A DNA stretch of 64,000 bases from Halothiobacillus sp045689735. GTDB taxonomy: Bacteria; Pseudomonadota; Gammaproteobacteria; Halothiobacillales; Halothiobacillaceae. Shown piece by piece: positions 41,284-50,299 of this stretch. Position 1 is the first letter of the stretch; the number at the start of each line of letters is the position of its first letter. The notes beneath the pieces were generated by a model. It was not told the origin of the DNA and made no database searches. It saw nothing but the letters and a program-made list of their open reading frames with translations. Position numbers and translations under genes: made by a program. The stretch spans positions 1,426,001 to 1,490,000 of the forward strand of contig NZ_CP142685.1 in the NCBI RefSeq assembly GCF_045689735.1, given 5' to 3'.

Positions 41284-42549
41284 TTGAACGACATCAGCTT
41301 AGGCGTACTGATCACCCTCCTCATCCTGCTCATCGCGCTTTCGGCGTTCTTTTCCAGCTCGGAAACCGCGTTGATTTCCTTGAACCGCTATCGCCTGCGT
41401 CATCTGGCGCAACGCGGTCATCGCGGGGCGCAACGCGCGCAAAAACTGCTCGAACGACCCGATCAATTGCTCGGCATGATTCTGTTTGGCAACACCTTTG
41501 CCAATATTCTGGTGTCGTCCCTGGCCACCCTCATCGGCCTGCGGTTGTTTGGCGACAGTGGTCTGGCCATCGCCACCGGCGTCCTGACTTTTCTGCTGTT
41601 GATCTTCGGCGAAGTGGCGCCTAAAAGCGCCGCCGCCGTCTTGCCGGAACGATTCGCCTGGCCAGCGGCCTGGATCTATAGCTTTGCCCTGCCCGCCATT
41701 GCCCCGTTCGTCCGGCTGATCGGTTGGCTGTCCAACCTCGCGCTGCGGCCATTCGGCATCGACCCGCGCAAAAAAATCGTCCACGGCTTGACGGCCGCCG
41801 AGCTACAAACCCTTCTGCGGGAATCCAGCCATCTCCCCGAGCAGTATCAAAGTCTGTTGCTCGCCGTGCTGAATCTCGAACAAGGCCAGGTCGAAGATGT
41901 GATGATCCCGCGCGCCGAGATCGTCGGCATCGATCTCGACGAACCTTGGGAAACCGTGCTCGAACAGCTCAAGGCCGCGCCCTATAGCCGTTTGCCCGTG
42001 TACAAGGGATCGGTCGATCAAACCATCGGGGTGATCAATGTGCGTCGGCTGTTCGCGCCGATGCTTGATGGCAGCCTGACCGCCAGCCGGTTCAAGCGCC
42101 TGCTGCGGGAACCCTACTATGTACCGGAAGGCACGCCGCTGGCGACCCAACTCATCAACTTCCAGAAAGAAAACCGCCGCTCGGCGCTCGTGGTGGATGA
42201 ATACGGCGATGTCCAGGGCTTTGTCACCCTCGAAGACATCCTCGAAGAAATCGTCGGCAGCTACACAAGTTCTCCCGTCGATGAAGAAAACCCGATCCAG
42301 CAGGAACCCGACGGTAGCTATCTCCTGCGCGGTGCCATGCCCCTAAGGGAAATCAACCGCTTACTGGAAATCGATCTCCCCACGGAGGATGCCAGCACCC
42401 TCAACGGGCTGATCGTCGAACGGCTCGAAGCCCTGCCCACGGTGGGCGCGCAGATTACCGAAGGCGACATCACCTTGACCGTACTCTCGGTCGAAAATCG
42501 CGCAGCCGCCACCGTCCGGCTCACCCCGCACAAGACCGGATCGGACTGA
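41284..42549 (+). CDS. CorC/HlyC-family CNNM-CBS membrane protein
   Basis: A 421-residue inner-membrane protein of the HlyC/CorC (CNNM) family, proposed to take part in magnesium or cobalt homeostasis. The DUF21/CNNM domain (about residues 5-185) has ALSAFFSSSETALISLNRYR and GMILFGNTFANILVSSLATL. Two CBS motifs follow (about 205-325; VEDVMIPRAEIVGIDLDEPW and RSALVVDEYGDVQGFVTLED), then a CorC_HlyC domain to the end. The start is TTG 41284; in-frame stops just upstream exclude a longer form. Four bases separate it from radA. This long form is the YfjD type rather than the shorter CorC. Confidence 0.92.
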   Translation: MNDISLGVLITLLILLIALSAFFSSSETALISLNRYRLRHLAQRGHRGAQRAQKLLERPDQLLGMILFGNTFANILVSSLATLIGLRLFGDSGLAIATGVLTFLLLIFGEVAPKSAAAVLPERFAWPAAWIYSFALPAIAPFVRLIGWLSNLALRPFGIDPRKKIVHGLTAAELQTLLRESSHLPEQYQSLLLAVLNLEQGQVEDVMIPRAEIVGIDLDEPWETVLEQLKAAPYSRLPVYKGSVDQTIGVINVRRLFAPMLDGSLTASRFKRLLREPYYVPEGTPLATQLINFQKENRRSALVVDEYGDVQGFVTLEDILEEIVGSYTSSPVDEENPIQQEPDGSYLLRGAMPLREINRLLEIDLPTEDASTLNGLIVERLEALPTVGAQITEGDITLTVLSVENRAAATVRLTPHKTGSD

Positions 42550-42553
42550 AACC

Positions 42554-43936
42554 ATGGCGCGCGCCAAAGAAAAATCCGCCTTTGTCTGCCAGGAATGCGG
42601 CGCCGATTTTCCGAAATGGAGCGGCCGCTGCAGCGAGTGTGGCGCCTGGAATAGCCTGACCGAAATCCGTTTGCCCGCGGGCGCCTCAAGCACCCCGCCG
42701 AGTGCGGCAGCCAATGGCTATGCCGGCGCGCAGGCGCAGATCACCCTGCTTTCCGAAGTGCGCGTCCAACAGACCCTGCGCGAAAGTACCGGGCTGGATG
42801 AGCTCGATCGCGTGCTCGGTGGTGGCCTGGTTGATGGTTCCGTCATTTTGATTGGTGGCGACCCGGGGATTGGCAAATCCACGCTGCTGCTGCAAACCGT
42901 GCTCCGCCTGCAGGCGCAGTGGCCTTGCCTGTATGTGACGGGCGAAGAATCGCTGCAACAGGTCGCGCTGCGGGCGCAACGCATGGAGGCCGATCTCGCC
43001 GCAGCCAATCAGATCACCTTGATGAGCGAAACCTCGGTCGAGGCGATTCTGGCGCATTGCGCGCGCCAGCTGCCGCGCCTGATGGTCGTCGATTCGATCC
43101 AGACACTGCACACCGAGGGGTTGACCGCCGCGCCCGGCTCAGTTTCCCAATTGCGCGAAGCGACCGCGCAGCTCGTCCGTTTTGCCAAACGCCACGGCGT
43201 CACCATCTTTATCGTCGGCCATGTCACCAAAGAAGGCGCGCTCGCCGGCCCCCGCGTGCTGGAACACATGGTCGATACCGTGCTGTATTTCGAAGGCGAC
43301 CCCGGTGCCCGCTACCGGGTCATTCGCGCGGTGAAAAACCGCTTCGGCGCAGCCAATGAAATTGGCGTCTTTGCGATGACTGATCGCGGCCTCAAACCCG
43401 TCAGCAACCCCTCCGCCATTTTTTTGTCGCGCCACGAACGCCCGGTACCCGGCAGTGTGATTACCGTCACCCGAGAAGGCACGCGGCCTTTGCTGATCGA
43501 GGTGCAGGCGCTGGTCGCCGAACACCCCGGCGGGAACGCCAAACGCTTGACGGTCGGGCTGGAACAGAACCGGCTGGCCATGCTGCTCGCCGTGCTGCAT
43601 CGTCACGGCGAGCTGGCCATGTTTGATCAGGATGTCTTTGTCAATGTGGTCGGCGGCGTGCGGGTCGCGGAAACCGCGGCCGATCTGCCCAGCCTGCTGG
43701 CCATTGTCTCCAGCTTCCGTACCCGCCCCTTGCCCGACGGGCTGATCGTATTTGGCGAAGTCGGGCTCGCCGGCGAGATTCGCCCCGTCACCGGCGGGCC
43801 GGAACGATTGCAGGAAGCCGCCAAACACGGATTTACCGAGGCCATCGTCCCGAAAGCCAACCTTCCTGCTCGCCCCATCGCTGGGCTGAACATCACGCCG
43901 GTTGCGCATTTATCCCAGGCATTGGCAATCCTCTGA
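42554..43936 (+). CDS. radA: DNA repair protein RadA
   Basis: RadA is a RecA-like, hexameric branch-migration helicase acting in recombination intermediates. The 460-residue protein has an N-terminal zinc finger (FVCQECGADFPKWSGRCSEC, residues about 10-29) and Walker A LIGGDPGIGKSTLLLQTVLR (about residues 96-115). It carries the RadA-specific VKNRFGAANEIGVFAM motif and a C-terminal Lon-protease-like domain ending near the PKANLPARPIAGLNITPV segment. Length matches E. coli RadA (460). It is downstream of and probably co-transcribed with the CorC-like gene. Confidence 0.96.
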   Translation: MARAKEKSAFVCQECGADFPKWSGRCSECGAWNSLTEIRLPAGASSTPPSAAANGYAGAQAQITLLSEVRVQQTLRESTGLDELDRVLGGGLVDGSVILIGGDPGIGKSTLLLQTVLRLQAQWPCLYVTGEESLQQVALRAQRMEADLAAANQITLMSETSVEAILAHCARQLPRLMVVDSIQTLHTEGLTAAPGSVSQLREATAQLVRFAKRHGVTIFIVGHVTKEGALAGPRVLEHMVDTVLYFEGDPGARYRVIRAVKNRFGAANEIGVFAMTDRGLKPVSNPSAIFLSRHERPVPGSVITVTREGTRPLLIEVQALVAEHPGGNAKRLTVGLEQNRLAMLLAVLHRHGELAMFDQDVFVNVVGGVRVAETAADLPSLLAIVSSFRTRPLPDGLIVFGEVGLAGEIRPVTGGPERLQEAAKHGFTEAIVPKANLPARPIAGLNITPVAHLSQALAIL

Positions 43937-43968
43937 AGGCAGGCGCCGAAGCGACGCTCGACTAAGCA

Positions 43969-44316
43969 TCAATCCACTAGCCGCACCGTCGGCAGCGCGG
44001 TCACCGGGTCGATGAGCAGCTCGACCGTGCAGTATTCCGGCACCACCATTTCCGGCGAGGGATCATCCGCGCAATGGCAGCCCGTGATCATGCTGGTGTA
44101 TTGCACCCCGGCCCGCAGAAAATACCCCTCCGGGCGTTGTTCCGCCGCCAGTATCTGCACGCTCAGCGCATCATCGAGCGCGACATTGCCGAACGAAATG
44201 GCCTTTTGCAGGGGCAATCCCCGCAACCCAAGGCTCGCCACGGCCGCTTGGGCTCGTGGGATGAAATCCGCCTGCTGCCAGGCGGCAATCAACGAAACAA
44301 ACGGCGAACTCACCAT
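43969..44316 (-). CDS. Conserved-looking protein of unknown function with a Cys cluster
   Basis: I do not recognise this 115-residue protein. It has no signal peptide or transmembrane helix. The N-terminal half is helical (SLIAAWQQADFIPRAQAAVA). The C-terminal half is beta-rich and holds all three Cys residues, in MITGCHCADDPSPE and VPEYCTVEL, which suggests metal binding or a redox site. It is convergent with radA and divergent from the FMN-binding-fold gene across an 80-base gap. Codon usage matches the neighbours and the frame is closed by normal signals, so it is probably a real gene. Confidence 0.7.
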   Translation of the reverse strand: MVSSPFVSLIAAWQQADFIPRAQAAVASLGLRGLPLQKAISFGNVALDDALSVQILAAEQRPEGYFLRAGVQYTSMITGCHCADDPSPEMVVPEYCTVELLIDPVTALPTVRLVD

Positions 44317-44396
44317 GCTTTCCCCCCATAAAAATCGCCGCCATACCGGAATCTTGCGCTACGATCGAGCCCGATCAATGCCACCGCAGAATTCCC

Positions 44397-44951
44397 ATGG
44401 CCAAACGCTATCCGCAGCTCGAACCCGCGCATGAAGCGTTCATTCGAGCGCAACGGGTCTATTTCGTCGCCACCGCCACGGCCGACAGTCGCATCAACCT
44501 TTCACCCAAGGGGCTCGACAGCCTACGCATCTTGAGCCCCACGCGCCTGCTCTGGCTCAATCTCACCGGCAGCGGGAACGAGAGCGCCGCCCATGTCCGC
44601 CTGAACCCGCGCATGACACTGATGTTTTGCGCCTTCGATGAACCGCCGTTGATCCTGCGGCTCTATGGCCGAGCCCAGGCGATTCACCCGCGCGATACGG
44701 GGTGGGCGACGCTGCATGCCCAATTCCCGAACCACCCCGGCGCACGGCAAATCTTCGACTTCGCCATCGACGAAGTACAAACTTCCTGCGGCTTCGGCGT
44801 CCCATTGATGACCGGCGCAGCAGACCGCCCCACCCTCAATCAATGGGCCGAAAAAAAGGGTTCCGATGGCATTGCGCGCTACTGGCAGGACAAAAACCAG
44901 TTCACCATCGACCAACTGCCGACCGGCATTCTGGCCGATCCCCTCGATTGA
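44397..44951 (+). CDS. Pyridoxamine 5'-phosphate oxidase-family protein
   Basis: A 184-residue member of the PNPOx-like split-barrel flavin-binding superfamily. The N-terminal part has FIRAQRVYFVATATADSRIN, then LSPKGLDSLRILSPTRLLWL and GSGNESAAHVRLNPRMTLMF, which are the FMN-binding strand-loop elements. The C-terminus (GSDGIARYWQDKNQFTIDQL) is that of a subfamily of uncharacterised oxidoreductases. It lacks the PdxH C-terminal substrate-binding motif, so it is not the pyridoxal-phosphate synthase. The cofactor could be FMN or F420; the substrate is unknown. It is convergent with the MscS-type gene. Confidence 0.85.
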   Translation: MAKRYPQLEPAHEAFIRAQRVYFVATATADSRINLSPKGLDSLRILSPTRLLWLNLTGSGNESAAHVRLNPRMTLMFCAFDEPPLILRLYGRAQAIHPRDTGWATLHAQFPNHPGARQIFDFAIDEVQTSCGFGVPLMTGAADRPTLNQWAEKKGSDGIARYWQDKNQFTIDQLPTGILADPLD

Positions 44952-44954
44952 ACC

Positions 44955-47162
44955 TCAGCGCTCGGCATCCGACCCCGGCAAATTCTGTACCCGCAACGGC
45001 GGCGCATGACCGGATTTGTCCTCGCCGAAATAGACCGTGGTGTGCGGGTAAGGAATCTCGATACCCGCCGCGTCGAAATGCTTTTTCACCAGCCGATTAT
45101 AGGCACGCCCCACCGCCCATTGCTCGCCGGGTCGGGTTTTGATCTGCACGCGAATGTTGACCGAACTGGCCGCGAGGTCCGTCACGCCAGGAATACTGAT
45201 CGGCTCCAACACTTTGGCGCGCAACTCGGCATCCGTCATCAATTCGTCAAAGGCCGACTGCAACGCCGCTATCGCCTCATCGATGCTTTCCCGGTACGCA
45301 ATGCCATATTCCGCCTTGTGAAACGCAAATTCGCGCATGAAATTGGACACCACGCTCACCGCAGAAAACGGCACGATATGGTAGGTACCGAAGGCATCGC
45401 GCAAGCCGACTGAACGAATCGACAGCCGCTCTGCGGTGCCGGTAATTCCGCCGACGCTGATGACATCCCCGGTATTGATCGCGTTTTCCAACTGGATGAA
45501 GATCCCGGTAATCACATCCTGCACCAGCTTTTGCGCGCCAAAACCCACCGCCAGACCTATCACCCCGGCACCCGCCAGCAAGGGGCCGATGTTCACCCCA
45601 AGCTGCGACAGTGACATCATCACGGCGATGATCAGCAGCGAGACCCCCGCCGCATTGCGAAACAGGCTCAACAGTGTCTGCACCCGGGTGGACGGCAAAT
45701 GCTCACTGTTCAATTTCGCTTCAATCGCGCTCGCCACCACCAACCAGAGCAGCAAGGCGCCGCCCAGGATGATCAGCACGGCCAGCACCGAACCCATCCA
45801 GCCTTGCACCTTCGCACTACCCAGCCAGGTAGTCATGTCCAGCACATGCCAGATGGACAGCAAAACCCCCACCGTCCCCAGCAAAATCAGACCGCGTATC
45901 AGCCGCAGCAGCCAAGGCAAATACGCATTCAACCGGGGCTCCAGCGAAGGCAAGCGCTTGCGGTGATGATCGGGCAGTTGAATCACCCGGTCGAGCCATT
46001 GCGTCAGCAGCGCCGAAACCAGCAAGGCCACCGCAATGGCGAGAATCGTCAAACCCGAGGCCCGGACGATAAAGGGCAAGGCATCGCCCGGGCGCGTCAT
46101 CCCCACCAGGAACACCATGCCCACATAGGCCAGAGCGAGGTAATGCCAAGCGTGCGCCAAAACCCTCAGCAGCCAGCCGATCACCCCGGAAGGGTGGCGA
46201 TCCGCCCAGCGTCGGATCGATGCCCGCAATGCCCGCCGCTGGCTGAGGATGGTCGCGCTGGAATACAGCAAGCCAAAGATCGCCAGTAACCAGACCACGA
46301 TTTGCGCGGCGGCCAGATCGACATTCAGCCGCAGGATGGGCACAACGACCAGCACGCCATAGCCCAATACGAGAATCAGCACGGAAAACCGCCGCACCCA
46401 GAATGCCGCCTGCATCCCATCGGTGACGAACAGACGCAGCCCGGCATAGCTCGGCATCAGGATGAGACGCAGCACCATCCGCAATAATTCCAGCAGCACA
46501 AACGCGTTCAAAACCAACGCGAGCCGCCATAACTGGAGCGGTTCCTCGGTCAGCAGGCGGGAAATGACCAGCGTGCCCAAGGCATTGATGGCGGCAAGAA
46601 TCAGCAGCCCCAAGCTACCCAGCCCCAACAAGGCCAGGGCGGCGCGCAGCAAATGCTGACGGCACTCTGCCTGACCCGCCCAAGCATCGAGCCGCTGGGC
46701 GATTCGCCGGACGAAAAGCCCAGCGATGAACCACAGACTGTAGGCGATGCCGATCAACGCCAAGAGCTGCCCGGCTTGCGCAATCAGCGTCAAACCCACC
46801 TCCGGTTGACTCAGTTCATGCCAACCGTCGTGCAGGTGTTGCAGCGTCGCTTCGGCTTCCACCCAGGCCTTCTGGAGTGCTTCGGTCGATTCCTGCGCCA
46901 ACTGACTGGATAATGAAGGGCTGGGTTGTGCCGCCGGTGTCGCCGCATCCGGCGCAGTGCCAAGCCGCCGCAGTTCCTGCACGATCACCGCGCGGGACTC
47001 GGGATTCTCCAGCAATTTGGCCAACGCCTGATAATCCGCCGCGCTGGGGGCAGGCGCCGTCCCGGAAGATGGCGGCGCGGAGGGGGGCGGATTCCCTGCC
47101 GCCCCAACAGGCAGAGATAACCCGAGGCAGGCAATTAAAAACCAACGAAACAAAATTCTCAT
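44955..47162 (-). CDS. Large MscS-family mechanosensitive channel
   Basis: A 735-residue inner-membrane protein. A signal peptide (to about residue 21) precedes a Pro/Ser/Ala-rich and coiled periplasmic region, then about ten hydrophobic segments (from about residue 150). The MscS core is near residues 525-625: AGAGVIGLAVGFGAQKLVQD pore helix, then FIQLENAINTGDVISVGGIT and RSVGLRDAFGTYHIVPFSAV. A cytoplasmic cage domain ends before a short hydrophilic tail. It belongs to the YnaI/YbiO-type long channels that release solutes under osmotic downshock. ATG 47162 is chosen; TTG 47171 would add three residues. It lies 68 bases downstream of uvrC. Confidence 0.92.
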   Translation of the reverse strand: MRILFRWFLIACLGLSLPVGAAGNPPPSAPPSSGTAPAPSAADYQALAKLLENPESRAVIVQELRRLGTAPDAATPAAQPSPSLSSQLAQESTEALQKAWVEAEATLQHLHDGWHELSQPEVGLTLIAQAGQLLALIGIAYSLWFIAGLFVRRIAQRLDAWAGQAECRQHLLRAALALLGLGSLGLLILAAINALGTLVISRLLTEEPLQLWRLALVLNAFVLLELLRMVLRLILMPSYAGLRLFVTDGMQAAFWVRRFSVLILVLGYGVLVVVPILRLNVDLAAAQIVVWLLAIFGLLYSSATILSQRRALRASIRRWADRHPSGVIGWLLRVLAHAWHYLALAYVGMVFLVGMTRPGDALPFIVRASGLTILAIAVALLVSALLTQWLDRVIQLPDHHRKRLPSLEPRLNAYLPWLLRLIRGLILLGTVGVLLSIWHVLDMTTWLGSAKVQGWMGSVLAVLIILGGALLLWLVVASAIEAKLNSEHLPSTRVQTLLSLFRNAAGVSLLIIAVMMSLSQLGVNIGPLLAGAGVIGLAVGFGAQKLVQDVITGIFIQLENAINTGDVISVGGITGTAERLSIRSVGLRDAFGTYHIVPFSAVSVVSNFMREFAFHKAEYGIAYRESIDEAIAALQSAFDELMTDAELRAKVLEPISIPGVTDLAASSVNIRVQIKTRPGEQWAVGRAYNRLVKKHFDAAGIEIPYPHTTVYFGEDKSGHAPPLRVQNLPGSDAER

Positions 47163-47229
47163 GTAAATCAATCAGTTTATTGAATAGATCAAAGAAGCAT
47201 AGCACGATCCGACCGACGGCTCCCCGCCC

Positions 47230-49059
47230 TCAACCGCCCTCATGCAACCAGGCGTGGATGGTCTGCGCCAGAGATGTCGAGATCCCCGGCACGGTCGAAA
47301 GTTCGGCCGCGCTTGCCTGACGCAAGCCCTGAATCCCGCCAAACTGTTTGAGCAACTGCTGCCGCCGCTTCGCGCCAACCCCCGGGATTTTTTCCAGATC
47401 CGATTGGGTGCGCGCTTTATGGCGCTGGGCGCGATGACCGGTAATCGCAAACCGGTGGGCTTCATCACGCACCTGCTGAATCAGATGCAAGGCCGGATCG
47501 TGCGGATCGAGCCGGACTTCGGCGGGCTGCCCCTCCGCCGACTTCGGCCAGATCAACCGTTCTTCTCCTGGGCGGCGCTCCGGCCCTTTGGCCACCCCAA
47601 TGATCTGAACGCTCGAAATCGACAATGCCGCGAGCACAGCCACCGCCTGCGCCACCTGCCCCGCGCCACCATCGATCAGCAAAACCTGCGGCAAACGCCC
47701 CTGTTCGGCGACCGCCCGGCCAAAACGGCGCGTGAGCGCCTGATGCATCGCCGCGTAATCATCCCCGCCGGTAATGCCTTCGATGCGGTACCGGCGATAT
47801 TGATCCTTTTGCGCCCCTTCGATGCCGAACACCACGCAGGAAGCCACCGTCGCCTCGCCTTGCGTGTGGGAAATATCAAAGCACTCCAAGCGCTCCAGCG
47901 AGGGGATACCGAGCCGCTCGGCCAGCGCCGCAAACCGCTGCGCCAAGCCCGCCCGGGTCGCCAACCGCTCGCCCGCCGCGAGGGTCGCGTTCTGCAGGGT
48001 TTGCTGTACCCATTCGCGCGCCACGCCACGCTGCGGCACCCGCAGCACCACCTTGCTTCCGCGCGCCTGGCTCAACCCGGCGGCGAGAAAGGCGGGGTCA
48101 TCGCCCAAGACCGAACACAACACCTGCGGCGGCGGGCTGCGCTCGGCGTAATACTGGCCGATAAACGCTTCGAGGATCTCCGGCAAGGTGTGTCCATCCG
48201 GCACCGTCGGGAAAAACGCCCGCGTACCGAGATGCCGCCCATCCCGAATGGTGGAAACCGCCACGGCAGTCAAGCCCTGCACAGTCACGCCGGCCAGCAC
48301 ATCGGCATCGCCCTGCACGCCGGTCACCGTCTGCTGCTGGCTGATCGCGCGCAACTGGCTGATCTGATCCCGGAGAACCGCCGCCTCTTCGAACGCCAGG
48401 CGTTCAGCCGCCTGCTCCATCCGCAAGACCAGGGCTTCGATCAGCGCCTGACTCTTGCCCGACAGAAACGCCACCGTGTCTTGCACATCCTGGGCATACG
48501 CTTCCTCAGAAACAAACCCGACGCAGGGCGCTTTGCAGCGGCCGATCTGATATTGCAGGCAGGGTCGGCTGCGGTTGCGGAACATGCTGTCCTCGCATTG
48601 ACGCACCTTAAACACCTTTTCCAGCAGTGCCAAGGTCTCGCGCACGGCACTGGCGGCGCTGTAGGGGCCGAAATATCGCCCCGGCGCCTTGCGCGCCCCT
48701 CGGTGATAGGCCAAGCGCGGATACGGTTGTTCGCTGGACAGATAAATCCACGGATAACTTTTGTCATCGCGCAGCAAAATGTTGTAGCGGGGTCGATACG
48801 CTTTGATGAGGTTGCTTTCCAGCAGCAGGGCCTCGCTCTCCGAAGCCGTCACCGTGGTTTCGATGCGGGCGATCTGGCGAACCAGCGCCTGGGTTTTCAG
48901 TGATTGCTGCCCCCGAAAATAACTAGAGACCCGCGCTTTGAGATTGCGCGCCTTGCCGACATACAGCACGGCATCGTCCGCGCCATACATCCGGTACACC
49001 CCAGGGCGTTCGCTCAGCAGCGGCAGAAGCTGTTCGGGGTTGAACCCGATCTCAGTCAT
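47230..49059 (-). CDS. uvrC: Excinuclease ABC subunit C
   Basis: UvrC makes both incisions in nucleotide excision repair. The 609-residue product starts MTEIGFNPEQLLPLLSERPG with a GIY-YIG nuclease domain (GVYRMYGADDAVLYVGKARN). It has a UVR motif (ERLAFEEAAVLRDQISQLRA, about residues 205-225), the RNase H-like 5' nuclease domain (LERLECFDISHTQGEATVAS) and C-terminal helix-hairpin-helix motifs (LEKIPGVGAKRRQQLLKQFG). Length equals E. coli UvrC (610). It overlaps the upstream gacA by 4 bases, the conserved uvrY-uvrC arrangement of gammaproteobacteria. Confidence 0.97.
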   Translation of the reverse strand: MTEIGFNPEQLLPLLSERPGVYRMYGADDAVLYVGKARNLKARVSSYFRGQQSLKTQALVRQIARIETTVTASESEALLLESNLIKAYRPRYNILLRDDKSYPWIYLSSEQPYPRLAYHRGARKAPGRYFGPYSAASAVRETLALLEKVFKVRQCEDSMFRNRSRPCLQYQIGRCKAPCVGFVSEEAYAQDVQDTVAFLSGKSQALIEALVLRMEQAAERLAFEEAAVLRDQISQLRAISQQQTVTGVQGDADVLAGVTVQGLTAVAVSTIRDGRHLGTRAFFPTVPDGHTLPEILEAFIGQYYAERSPPPQVLCSVLGDDPAFLAAGLSQARGSKVVLRVPQRGVAREWVQQTLQNATLAAGERLATRAGLAQRFAALAERLGIPSLERLECFDISHTQGEATVASCVVFGIEGAQKDQYRRYRIEGITGGDDYAAMHQALTRRFGRAVAEQGRLPQVLLIDGGAGQVAQAVAVLAALSISSVQIIGVAKGPERRPGEERLIWPKSAEGQPAEVRLDPHDPALHLIQQVRDEAHRFAITGHRAQRHKARTQSDLEKIPGVGAKRRQQLLKQFGGIQGLRQASAAELSTVPGISTSLAQTIHAWLHEGG

Positions 49060-49694
49060 TCGTTGATCACAAGCCGCCCGGATTTGACCGCCAGGCGCAT
49101 CAATTCGATGTCGTTGGTCACGCCCAACTTTTCCTGCAACCGGACTTTGTAGGTACTCACGGTTTTCGGGCTCACGCACAGCGCGTCGGAGATGAACTGG
49201 TTGGATTTTCCATCGAGGATCATCATCAACACTTGCTGCTCCCGGCTGGAGAGCGTCTCGAATGGGTCGGCGGTCTTGCGCATCGAGTGCAGCGCGATTT
49301 CCTGCGCAATCCGCGAAGAAATGAATCGAGTTTTGTGACTGGCGTTTTCAATGGCAGTAATCAACTCGTGCGGCGGCGCATCCTTGGTGACATAACCATG
49401 CACGCCAATTTCGAGCACCGAACGCGCCAGCGCAGCATCCGCCTCCGCCGTGACCGCGATCAGCCCCGTATCGGTGTAGCGCGCCTGAATCCGGCGGATG
49501 GCTTCCAACCCACCCATGCCGGGCATGTGGATGTCACAGAGCACGACATCGACCGGATCGGTCTTCAATTTGGCCAGCGCTGCCTCGCCACTGTCGGCCT
49601 CCGCCACCACCTCGATGCCCTGTTCACTACCGATCAAGTGCGCCAGCGCTTTACGCACCATGGTGTGATCATCGACGATCATGACCCGAATCAT
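49056..49694 (-). CDS. gacA: GacA/UvrY-type response regulator
   Basis: A 212-residue NarL/FixJ-family response regulator. The receiver domain starts MIRVMIVDDHTMVRKALAHL, with the phospho-acceptor Asp54 in VVLCDIHMPGMGGLEAIRRI. The C-terminal LuxR-type helix-turn-helix has LSSREQQVLMMILDGKSNQF and VSPKTVSTYKVRLQEKLGV. GacA/UvrY works with the BarA/GacS kinase to drive Csr/Rsm sRNAs and thus biofilm, motility and carbon metabolism. Its place directly upstream of uvrC, with ATGA overlap, supports the assignment. The cognate kinase and csr sRNAs are not in the window. An upstream in-frame start (49736) is unlikely. Confidence 0.93.
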   Translation of the reverse strand: MIRVMIVDDHTMVRKALAHLIGSEQGIEVVAEADSGEAALAKLKTDPVDVVLCDIHMPGMGGLEAIRRIQARYTDTGLIAVTAEADAALARSVLEIGVHGYVTKDAPPHELITAIENASHKTRFISSRIAQEIALHSMRKTADPFETLSSREQQVLMMILDGKSNQFISDALCVSPKTVSTYKVRLQEKLGVTNDIELMRLAVKSGRLVINE

Positions 49695-50206
49695 TGCGCG
49701 CTCACCTCGAATCCAAAGGCGGGGGCATCCCCCCAACGCTGATAGGGGCGGATGGCCAGCGCCACATTGTAGTAACGCGGATCATCCGTCACTTCGGTGG
49801 CAATCCATGCCGGCAGTTCGACGGCAGTATCGACCGAAGGGAGTTCGATTTCCGCCACGATCAACCCCGCATTCTCACCCCAGAATTCATCGATTTCCCA
49901 AGTCAGCGCCCCTTGCGGGATATAGTGACGGGTTTTTTCGATCCGGCCATCCACGCACAATTGCTGCAGCATTTCTTCCGCATCCCGCAGCGGAATGGGA
50001 TATTCATATTCGAGCCGCGCGATGCCCAGGGTCAGACTTTTGAAGTTCAGCCAGGCTTGATCGGCCGCAATTCGCACCCGCACCGAAGCACGCAGATCGC
50101 CATCGAGACGGGTCAGGTACCCCTGCGCCATGCGCTGACTGTGCGTCACCGCCGCCCGCCAGTCCTCTGAAGCCAGCAAAAATTTGCGTTCGATTTCTTG
50201 CGCCAT
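49691..50206 (-). CDS. CYTH-domain triphosphate tunnel protein
   Basis: A 171-residue protein starting MAQEIERKFLLASEDWRAAV; the EIERKFL motif and alternating charged residues (RASVRVRIAADQAWLNFKSL, EYEYPIPLRDAEEML) define the CYTH/triphosphate tunnel family. Members bind inorganic triphosphate or nucleotide triphosphates with divalent metal; proteobacterial single-domain CYTH proteins are often tripolyphosphatases. Its cellular role is not known. It overlaps gacA by 4 bases downstream, so it is probably co-transcribed with gacA and uvrC. The family start at 50206 is preferred to the longer frame at 50242. Confidence 0.9.
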   Translation of the reverse strand: MAQEIERKFLLASEDWRAAVTHSQRMAQGYLTRLDGDLRASVRVRIAADQAWLNFKSLTLGIARLEYEYPIPLRDAEEMLQQLCVDGRIEKTRHYIPQGALTWEIDEFWGENAGLIVAEIELPSVDTAVELPAWIATEVTDDPRYYNVALAIRPYQRWGDAPAFGFEVSAQ

Positions 50207-50299
50207 CGTCTTTCCCTCCAAGGAAGAACTGAACCAATCCATCCCTGAATCGATTCAACAAGCCCGGTCGCGGCAGGCTTGAGTATCGGCGCGGCGCGT

